Shown here: positions 55,120-61,808 of the stretch, piece after piece
Numbering within the stretch: position 1 is the stretch's first letter
Layout: every line of letters starts with the position of its first letter
Assembly: GCA_000799755.1 (NCBI GenBank)
Contig: JUHI01000001.1
Span: forward strand, 558,001-622,000
From: Martinezella tropici
Lineage (GTDB): Bacteria; Pseudomonadota; Alphaproteobacteria; Rhizobiales; Rhizobiaceae
Direction: 5' to 3'
DNA: 64,000 nt
Position numbers and translations under genes: made by a program
The notes under the pieces: generated by a model
Databases searched by the model: none
Told to the model about the DNA's origin: nothing
What the model saw: the letters and a program-made list of their open reading frames with translations, nothing else

Positions 55120-56244
55120 TCAACTCAGGAGCCGCCGGATAATTTGTTGCCCGATTCCGTGGATTTTTTTGGTCCACACCGAGATTGGTGCCGTGACGGG
55201 CTCTATGGCTACCATGAAACGGTTCCAAACCGTGGTGGGGCCACCAGAAAGTTGGGCAGTGGCCGTCACCTCCTCTAAAGTTGGCGGCTCCTGAGTTACG
55301 ATACTAGCCGCTGAAGAATACTCCCGGACGGGACGTCCCTCCGCCTTGACAGAGGCTTCCTCACGCGGCAGCGCTGCCTCGAAAAGAAGTGCCGCCATCC
55401 GGACGCCTCGGATTTTTATCATGATCTTTGAAAGCAGCCGGTCGCTATTTGCAACCTGTTGTCGCGTATCAGCCGTTTCCGCGCGATTGCTGCGCTTTTT
55501 TGCATCATCGACCGAAGACCCGGCCTTGTCCTTCACCGGCACTGTGGAAGCTCTCCATTGCCGAAATGAGCCACCGGTCCTTACGAAATGAAAACGGCTC
55601 TGTGTGAGCTTCCAGGCGGCTCGTAGCGCGTTGTCCGGCCACTGCACCATGATGTCGTTTCGGAAGACTCCCCAAAGCATATAGGTTGCCACAGCACCAG
55701 CGTTACGGATTGCACGATCAGGGAAATCCGTCTTACTGAACTTTATCCGCAGCCGTAGTTTGACTGCATCCCTATGTTCTGAGGGAACCCTGGCGACGAA
55801 ATGCGCATGCAAATCGAAAAGCCCTGAGAAGTCATCATAACGTGGATGGATGGCCAGGAGAAGCACTTCGAACTTCCCGCTTTTTCGAAGCTCGCTAAAT
55901 TCGATATTTATCTTTTCGTTGAAGCTTTTCAGTGCCGCATCCAGGTTCTCAGGATCGGCCTTAGCCCCTGTCAGGCCGACACCCCAGTAAACGCAGTCAT
56001 TGAGCCCGCGCCGCTTAGCGAAGGCTTCAAAATCGGCAACCATTGGCCGATCCTTGCGAATGGCATTTGGCTCGAAAAAGCGGGTGCCGCGCAGAGGCTT
56101 TCCCCAGTCGATGATTTCCCCACCGCCGCCATCCAGCAAGACGACGTATCGATCAGCATCAGATTGAAAGGGATTTATTCCCAATTCAACGAGGCGTTTG
56201 GCCAATGCCATCGCTTTAGCAAATGGAGATTGCGCGGCGGTCAT
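55120..56244 (-). CDS. Rep-like protein with HUH motif
   Basis: 374 residues. An HxH pair lies in FDLHAHFVARV (His146, His148), preceded by FEVLLLAIHPRYDDFSG, and a Tyr candidate lies in AGAVATYMLWGVF (Tyr188). This order of metal histidines then tyrosine is that of HUH replication initiators. The C-terminal third is variable and basic. Its start overlaps the integrase stop by four bases (ATGA), so integrase and Rep are made together. It may replicate the excised circle; that is an inference, and the identity is not certain. Confidence 0.6.
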   Translation of the reverse strand: MTAAQSPFAKAMALAKRLVELGINPFQSDADRYVVLLDGGGGEIIDWGKPLRGTRFFEPNAIRKDRPMVADFEAFAKRRGLNDCVYWGVGLTGAKADPENLDAALKSFNEKINIEFSELRKSGKFEVLLLAIHPRYDDFSGLFDLHAHFVARVPSEHRDAVKLRLRIKFSKTDFPDRAIRNAGAVATYMLWGVFRNDIMVQWPDNALRAAWKLTQSRFHFVRTGGSFRQWRASTVPVKDKAGSSVDDAKKRSNRAETADTRQQVANSDRLLSKIMIKIRGVRMAALLFEAALPREEASVKAEGRPVREYSSAASIVTQEPPTLEEVTATAQLSGGPTTVWNRFMVAIEPVTAPISVWTKKIHGIGQQIIRRLLS

Positions 56245-58217
56245 GGAGCCGACTTCCTCGCTTTGGTCGGCGGTGCATGATGTTTTTCAACGCGCTCGAT
56301 CAGACGAATTGGAAACCGCGAAAGGTGAGCGGTCGGTTGAGGCAACTGAGCCAGAGCCTTGGCCATGACGCGCAGTCGGGCGGCATCAGAATAGCGTCCT
56401 TCATTTGTGTCGGCGTTGGTGTGCCCGAGAATATCCTTTCTGATTTCCGCCGCCACTCCGAACTGCTTCATTTCGTTATTGCACCAATGCCGAAGGGAAT
56501 GCAGCACTTTGCCATCCTCTTTCGCAGATGGAATGGCTGCTACCCGCATGTCTTGCCAAGCTTCATCGAAAACGTCCCCCATCGGGGTGGACGGTGCTGC
56601 CGCTCTGAGTTCCGGGAATAGCAGAACATGCCCAATGTCCTTGAGCGCGGCGACGTATTCCAGGAAACCTAATCGGATCAACTCAGGATGAATCGGAACG
56701 CGGCGTTTAGAATCTGCATTCTTCAAGCCGCGAACGAAATTCGGCTCGATGCGGATAGCAGGAACTTCAGCATCCGCCTCCACTTCGGAAACCAGCAATC
56801 CGCAATATTCCTCCCTACGCGGACCGTGATAGAGGGCCAGCATCGGACCCCAGTAGCTCGCGTCATGGAATGTCAATTCTCCAGGCGACAACCGGCTGTT
56901 CTCGCCGTCACATCCATTCCAGATGGGCAGGTTAAAAAGCAGCCGAAGTTCGTCGGTCGAAAAGCGAGCCCGTTCGCCCCGCCCACTGCCTTTCTTTTTC
57001 GACCGCAAACCAGAAACGCCCTCAAAATTCCCGAATGGAAAACCAGCATGTTTGCAAATGTCGGCAATATTGCCCATCTGCGTCATGTGCCGGTTCAACG
57101 TTCCCTGTGACAAACCGACTTGCTCTGGCGGCATGTCCTTGGCGCGTGCCAAAATGTCGATAAGAGGGATAACGTGGTCTCGCGGAGACTTCCCGTAATT
57201 TTTGGGCATCTCGGACAGCGTCAGCTTGAAGTCAGCGACATGCGACTGCCGCATCTTCGCAGGGTTATCATGTCCGACGAAACGTACGAATAGCTTTGCC
57301 AGCGCGACATGCTGCTTTGCCGTTTTATCCGTCCAATCGTCAGATTTTACATTTTGACCGGCGGCCCTTTCTACGATCTCGACCAAGCCTCTCGTGGGCT
57401 CCTCCAGATCGTCACCATCCTCTTCGATTTCATCTTCGACATCGAAATCATCTTCTTCCTGCTGTAATTCCGGCCCATCCATTTGGGGTATGGGTATGGG
57501 TTTGGATGTCGGACGCGGCGGTACATACGGCTCTATGGCTGCGGCATCAGCGACAAGCGCGGCTTGCAACAGTGCGTCATCGTCTGGCCGAACGCCTGTC
57601 CAACGCCTTCGTGTATCTAAAAGAGCGGCAGACATGCCGCGAAGATACAGCTGTTGTGCTTGTTGGAAATTGACCTTCGTATCCGGAATATCGTGCTCTT
57701 CTAAAATTTCGAGAATTTTGCCAGGAGGAGGCGGATAGATTCCGTGCCATCGATAGAAATTCAGATGCTTTTTGACTTCGTCGATCACCACCTCATCGAG
57801 ACCGGCAGCCTTCATTTCGCGCTGTTCATGTGGACCTATTCTTGCCAAGTCACCTTGGGCTGCGAAAATCCGATTTGTCCAACCCGCAACAATATCGCTG
57901 CAACGAGAAGCTTCCACGTCTTCGCCGTTTGCGACTTCCGCTGCGGCGGTCACGTCCAGCTCTGCGCTATGCTTCTTGGCAACTTTTATAAGTATCTTTT
58001 TCGCGTCGTCAGGGTCGATCATCTCTTGGCGTATGTCCCGAATGAGATGCTCGCTAACCAGGGTAATCTCGGCCGCGAGCCGTTTCGCCCGCTCCAGAAA
58101 TTTTGTCCGCAGGCTGATTTCGATCAGCAACAGAGCACGCGAACCGGTTCCATCCGGTAAACGCCGACGCCACCAATAGATTGCGCCACGTTTAAAAACA
58201 TATTGAGCCACTGCCAT
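56241..58217 (-). CDS. tyrosine integrase of the island
   Basis: 658 residues. The N-terminus YVFKRGAIYWWRRRLPDG resembles the arm-site domain of many phage-type integrases. A long spacer, including a very acidic run near 254-273 (EEDDFDVEDEIEEDGDDLEE), leads to a core-binding part at 295-400 and the catalytic domain: Arg468 in HGPRREEYCGL, His573 and Arg576 in HSLRHW, His599 in LGHT and Tyr609 in EGRYSD. The start at 58217 has GAGGG seven bases upstream. It faces away from tRNA-Gln, 155 bp from the att site, and presumably integrates and excises the element there. Confidence 0.93.
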   Translation of the reverse strand: MAVAQYVFKRGAIYWWRRRLPDGTGSRALLLIEISLRTKFLERAKRLAAEITLVSEHLIRDIRQEMIDPDDAKKILIKVAKKHSAELDVTAAAEVANGEDVEASRCSDIVAGWTNRIFAAQGDLARIGPHEQREMKAAGLDEVVIDEVKKHLNFYRWHGIYPPPPGKILEILEEHDIPDTKVNFQQAQQLYLRGMSAALLDTRRRWTGVRPDDDALLQAALVADAAAIEPYVPPRPTSKPIPIPQMDGPELQQEEDDFDVEDEIEEDGDDLEEPTRGLVEIVERAAGQNVKSDDWTDKTAKQHVALAKLFVRFVGHDNPAKMRQSHVADFKLTLSEMPKNYGKSPRDHVIPLIDILARAKDMPPEQVGLSQGTLNRHMTQMGNIADICKHAGFPFGNFEGVSGLRSKKKGSGRGERARFSTDELRLLFNLPIWNGCDGENSRLSPGELTFHDASYWGPMLALYHGPRREEYCGLLVSEVEADAEVPAIRIEPNFVRGLKNADSKRRVPIHPELIRLGFLEYVAALKDIGHVLLFPELRAAAPSTPMGDVFDEAWQDMRVAAIPSAKEDGKVLHSLRHWCNNEMKQFGVAAEIRKDILGHTNADTNEGRYSDAARLRVMAKALAQLPQPTAHLSRFPIRLIERVEKHHAPPTKARKSAP

Positions 58218-58371
58218 TTGAGAACCCTCTTGGAGGGCAAACAGGCATCCCAAGCCTTCAACGTGTCAGACAATGGAATATGACATTCCTGTATGACAAT
58301 CGCGATTTCCAGATTCCCAGCCATGCTGGAAGCCTTCGAAATCGGGCATTTTCCGAGAAAACAGCAAAACT

Positions 58372-58388
58372 TGGCTGGGGCGCCAGGA
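58372..58388. other. attR: right attachment repeat, within tRNA-Gln 3' end
   Basis: The 17 bases equal those at 47404-47420 and cover CCA, the 3' acceptor strand and part of the T arm of tRNA-Gln. The tRNA stays intact because the element supplies the same bases. Confidence 0.85.
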
Positions 58389-58446
58389 TTCGAACCTGGG
58401 AATGCCGGTACCAAAAACCGGTGCCTTACCGCTTGGCGACGCCCCA
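58372..58446 (-). tRNA. tRNA-Gln (anticodon TTG), integration target
   Basis: 75 bases on the minus strand, starting TGGGGCGTCGCCAAGCGGTA and ending in GGCGCCCCAG plus CCA. Acceptor TGGGGCG pairs with CGCCCCA. The anticodon stem CCGGT/ACCGG encloses TTTTTGG-type loop bases placing TTG. The T arm contains GGTTCGAATCC. It reads CAA and probably CAG glutamine codons. The island joins its 3' end. Confidence 0.95.
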
Positions 58447-58605
58447 ACAGAGGAGATGGCTGCTTATACCAGCCAAATCGGCGTCTGATTAGCAAAGGTC
58501 GCATCGCGCTACAATGACTAAGTTGAGTGCGCATACATATTTCTGTGCGCTTTTCGGGCCGGTATGATAGGTCTTGCTGCACTGCATCAGGAATGAGGAG
58601 GTCCG

Positions 58606-58908
58606 ATGAGCCAGTTTCGCGCCCGACCGCCGGCCGTGCCCACCGTGCTTCTCGATGACGCCGTCTGCCGCATCACGCGCTGGGATTTCGGGCCGGGCGC
58701 CGATACCGGGCATCATGTGCATGGCCTCGGCTATGTCGTCGTTCCGATGACCGACTGCCAGTTTCTGCTCGAGGAGCCCGGCGGCAGCCGCCGGGTCGAT
58801 ATCGCCAGGGGTGCCGCCTATCGGCGCGAGGCCGGTGTCGAGCACAATGTCGTCAATGCCGGCTCCGAGCCAATGTCCTTTATCGAAATCGAATACAAGC
58901 AATCATGA
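58606..58908 (+). CDS. cupin-domain protein
   Basis: 100 residues forming one cupin barrel: TRWDFGPGADTGHHVHGLGY carries the His-rich metal site of cupin motif 1, and EAGVEHNVVNAGSEPMSFIE is motif 2. GAGGAGG lies five bases before the ATG. It overlaps the next gene by four bases (ATGA), so it is coupled to the MBL hydrolase. The substrate is unknown. Confidence 0.88.
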   Translation: MSQFRARPPAVPTVLLDDAVCRITRWDFGPGADTGHHVHGLGYVVVPMTDCQFLLEEPGGSRRVDIARGAAYRREAGVEHNVVNAGSEPMSFIEIEYKQS

Positions 58909-59813
58909 GCACGCCTGACTTCGACCTTGCCTTCGACCCCGCCTATGGCCGCGCCGTGCCTGTCGCGTCAGGCATCGAGCGGATGACGGTCAACAATCCC
59001 AGCGCTTTCACCTTTCACGGCACCAACAGCTATATCGTCGGCACGACCTCCGTCGCCGTCATCGATCCGGGTCCGGAGAACGAGGCGCATTTTGCCGCCC
59101 TGATGGCGGCGCTGAAGGGGCGCGAGGTCACGCATATCTTCGTCAGCCACACGCATCGCGATCACTCGCCGCTGGCGAAGCGGCTGAAGGAGGCGACGGG
59201 CGCGCTCACCGTCGGCGAAGGGCCGCACCGGGCGGCGCGGCCGCTCTATCAGGGCGAGGTCAATCCCTTTGCCGAAAGCTCCGACATGGAGTTCCGGCCT
59301 GACATCGTGCTTGGCGATGGCGAAAGCGTCTCGGGAGACGGCTGGCAGCTGACCGCGCTCTTGACGCCGGGCCACACGGCCAATCATGCCTGCTTCGCGC
59401 TCGACGGCACCGGCATCGTCTTTTCGGCCGATCATGTCATGGCCTGGGCAACCTCGATCGTTGCGCCGCCGGATGGTTCGATGGCGGATTACATGACCTC
59501 GCTGGAGCGTCTGCTTGCCCGCGAGGACCGTTTGTTTCTACCGGGCCATGGCGGCCCGGTGAAGGAACCCGCCTCCTTCATGCGCGGCCTCAGAACGCAC
59601 CGCCGCATGCGCGAGCGCGCCGTGCTGGAGCGCATCAAGGCCGGCGACCGGCTGATCCCGGACATGGTCAAAGCCATCTATCGCGATACCGACCCGCGTC
59701 TGCATGGGGCGGCCGCCCTTTCTGTACTCGCGCATCTGGAGGATCTGGTCGAGAAGGGCCAGGTGGAAACCGATGGGCCACCGGCGCTGCTCGGGGCCTA
59801 TCGTCCGGCTTGA
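58905..59813 (+). CDS. metallo-beta-lactamase-fold hydrolase (LACTB2-like)
   Basis: 302 residues. The zinc motif HTHRDH is in THIFVSHTHRDHSPLAKRLK, with further metal ligands in TPGHTANHACFA, FSADHVMAW and LPGHGGPV. The opening FTFHGTNSYIVGTTSVAVID and the C-terminal helical tail (RMRERAVLERIKAGDRLIPD, then MVKAIY) match the LACTB2/glyoxalase II-like branch, which includes endoribonucleases. Translationally coupled to the cupin gene upstream; convergent with the DUF1499 gene. Confidence 0.9.
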   Translation: MSTPDFDLAFDPAYGRAVPVASGIERMTVNNPSAFTFHGTNSYIVGTTSVAVIDPGPENEAHFAALMAALKGREVTHIFVSHTHRDHSPLAKRLKEATGALTVGEGPHRAARPLYQGEVNPFAESSDMEFRPDIVLGDGESVSGDGWQLTALLTPGHTANHACFALDGTGIVFSADHVMAWATSIVAPPDGSMADYMTSLERLLAREDRLFLPGHGGPVKEPASFMRGLRTHRRMRERAVLERIKAGDRLIPDMVKAIYRDTDPRLHGAAALSVLAHLEDLVEKGQVETDGPPALLGAYRPA

Positions 59814-59819
59814 GCCACC

Positions 59820-60752
59820 TCAGCTTCCGGCGATGCCGAGCAATTCCGCATCCAACGCCTTCAGATAGCCATCGGCCAGATCGGCGCTGACGCCGAGATC
59901 GTCCTGGCTGTAACGAGAGGCGACGCGGATATCGACCAGCGTCGTTTCCGCCTCCTCGCGGATGCGGATGAGTATGTCACAGGGCAGACCGAAGATGCGG
60001 GTGCGGGTCTCTCCCTGCAGAATGACGTCGGTATTCTGGCGGATGAGTTCCGCCACGCCGTCGCGGAAGGGACGCGGCGTCGGCACGGGAACGATTGCCG
60101 GGACATCGCCGCCGGCGACGTCATCCTGCGCGGGATTGACGGTCCGTGCACGCCCGCGCCGCTTCGGTCTCGTATCGCCGTTCGGATCGGCGACATCGGC
60201 GCCTTCGGCCTTGACGATGGTGATGTGATAATCATGCGCGACCTTGCGCACCGCTTCCAGAACACGGTCGCTCGCACCTTCATAACGGCGGCTGATCAAG
60301 GCGGGATAGGCATCGAACTGCGCCTCGCGCTCCGGCTGCGTCACCAGATGACGGGGCGGCAGCCATAGCTGGCGCGCATCCGGCGTCGCCAGCCATTCCG
60401 GCGGGTCGTTGAGATCGGTCGAAATCTCGTAGATATGCGGCCGGGTCCAATAGCGTTCGGCGCCGAAGCCGAAAATGGCAAGCGGCAGTGCGGCATAGAC
60501 CAGCGCCTTCACGGCCGAAACGCCACCGATGGCGGCATTCTGCCAGAGCTGGGCAAGGCCGACCAGCGCAAGCAGCACCGCCAACGCGGCACAGCCGGCC
60601 GAAATCAGCAGCAGCAGCACGAAATAAGGCGTCTCCAGCGGCCCGAAGCGATGGCCGATCAGCGTCACGCCACACAACACCAGGGCAAAAGAAGCGATCA
60701 AACGCGCGGCGCGGGCGGCATGTGAAACGGGACGGTCGAAGCGAATGGTCAT
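59820..60752 (-). CDS. DUF1499 family membrane protein
   Basis: 310 residues. Three hydrophobic segments occur in the first 110 residues (LIASFALVLCGVTLIGHRFG, then FVLLLLISAGCAALAVLLAL and ALVYAALPLAIFGFG). A soluble DUF1499 domain follows: ISTDLNDPPEWLATPDARQL, YEGASDRVLEAVRKVAHDYH and TRIFGLPCDILIRIREEAET. A basic insertion (about 195-215) splits it. Function unknown. ATG at 60752; a TTG three bases upstream is possible. Confidence 0.8.
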   Translation of the reverse strand: MTIRFDRPVSHAARAARLIASFALVLCGVTLIGHRFGPLETPYFVLLLLISAGCAALAVLLALVGLAQLWQNAAIGGVSAVKALVYAALPLAIFGFGAERYWTRPHIYEISTDLNDPPEWLATPDARQLWLPPRHLVTQPEREAQFDAYPALISRRYEGASDRVLEAVRKVAHDYHITIVKAEGADVADPNGDTRPKRRGRARTVNPAQDDVAGGDVPAIVPVPTPRPFRDGVAELIRQNTDVILQGETRTRIFGLPCDILIRIREEAETTLVDIRVASRYSQDDLGVSADLADGYLKALDAELLGIAGS

Positions 60753-60984
60753 CAAGGGCTCGTCGGCGCGTCGGATCGGAAGCCGGATGCACCGAATCCC
60801 AAAATACGACCTATGTTTAGATCAAGAAACGACGAAAATAAATCGAATGTCACGGCACCAACACGCAATGTTCTCTCGAGGCTGAAACCAGTAACGCCTA
60901 GACCAAAAACGTGAGCGCTTGCTTAAATTCCTAAAAAAGGCCATTCTTTAGCGTTTTATCGAGGCTGTGAAAGGACTTGATGAG

Positions 60985-61410
60985 ATGGAACCGATGCTTT
61001 CTCAAGACGTCGCTGCCAAACAGCTGCCGGGTGCGGCGATTGCCGGAGCCGAATTGGCGGACCCGATCCTGCCGTTGGAACTGCTGGAACTGGAGCTTTC
61101 GCTCGAAGGCTTCTCCGACGGCGAGCCGAGCTTTTGCGAGGCCGTTAGAAACGCCGCCTCGGCTGTACATGGCGATTTCCTGTTCGATCTGCCCGCCGCC
61201 GGTCTGATCGACGATTGCCGCAGACTGGCCGTCATCCGCATTCCCGAAGGCGATGCGACGATGCGTACGCTCTTTGCCGCGCTTGACGGGGACGGTGCGG
61301 AAATCCGTCTGCTGCAGCCGGATGAAGACACCGAGCACCTGTTGCGCTTTGCCGATGCCTTCGTCGACCTTCTGCAGAGGCTGCCGGCAAGACCGAAGGA
61401 AGCCGCCTGA
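60985..61410 (+). CDS. hypothetical protein, acidic
   Basis: 141 residues from the ATG at 60985, with AAAGGA about ten bases upstream (GTG at 60967 is the other choice). The protein is acidic and Leu-rich (DPILPLELLELELSLEGFSD) with a plausible mixed alpha/beta fold (RRLAVIRIPEGDATMRTLFA). No domain recognised. It stands alone before the small lipoprotein gene. Confidence 0.55.
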   Translation: MEPMLSQDVAAKQLPGAAIAGAELADPILPLELLELELSLEGFSDGEPSFCEAVRNAASAVHGDFLFDLPAAGLIDDCRRLAVIRIPEGDATMRTLFAALDGDGAEIRLLQPDEDTEHLLRFADAFVDLLQRLPARPKEAA

Positions 61411-61501
61411 GCAATTCGGCCTGCGGCCGCAATACGACTTTCGCGCCGCCATGCGCGGCGCTATAACTGTCGCCTGCACACCTGTATCAGGACCTCAAGT
61501 C

Positions 61502-61783
61502 ATGCGTATCGCTGCCTCCGTCTTCTCCCTCCTCGCCATTACGCTTGCGCTTTCCTCCTGCCAGACAGCCGAAGAAATCCGAGCGGCAGACGCAGGCAGA
61601 TGCAGCGGCTACGGCTTCAAGCCAGGCACACAGGCCTTCGCCAACTGCCTTATGAACCAGGATCTCAGCCGGCGCGCGGATCAACGGGCTTTCATGGAAA
61701 GCAACGATGATTTCTTCTGGGGACCGACCGTGGTGGTCGGCGGTCCGGGCTATTACTATCGCGGCGGTTATTGGCGCCGCTGA
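61502..61783 (+). CDS. small lipoprotein
   Basis: 93 residues. MRIAASVFSLLAITLALSSC is a signal peptide with lipobox LSSC and Cys20. The mature part (GRCSGYGFKPGTQAFANCLM) has two cysteines in the CxxYGF...FAxC arrangement common in short rhizobial lipoproteins, and the tail is Gly/Tyr-rich (GGPGYYYRGGYWRR). AGGACC precedes the start by eight bases. Function unknown. Confidence 0.8.
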   Translation: MRIAASVFSLLAITLALSSCQTAEEIRAADAGRCSGYGFKPGTQAFANCLMNQDLSRRADQRAFMESNDDFFWGPTVVVGGPGYYYRGGYWRR

Positions 61784-61808
61784 TGGGGCGCCGTTCGGCC
61801 TTTACGAA

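Larger units (their letters stand above)
47404..58388. mobile_element. integrative mobilizable element in tRNA-Gln carrying an Avs-like defence gene
   Basis: About 10.97 kb lie between two 17-bp direct repeats (47404-47420 and 58372-58388), the right one inside the 3' end of tRNA-Gln. A tyrosine integrase stands next to the tRNA, as in tRNA-targeting islands. Other parts are an HUH Rep-like gene, a serine recombinase, a relaxase with an RHH partner and an oriT-like region, but no conjugation pore genes, so it would need a helper for transfer. The single long cargo gene is a nuclease-STAND NTPase. The inside, notably 49.7-54.4 kb, is visibly less GC-rich than the host DNA on both sides. Confidence 0.85.
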
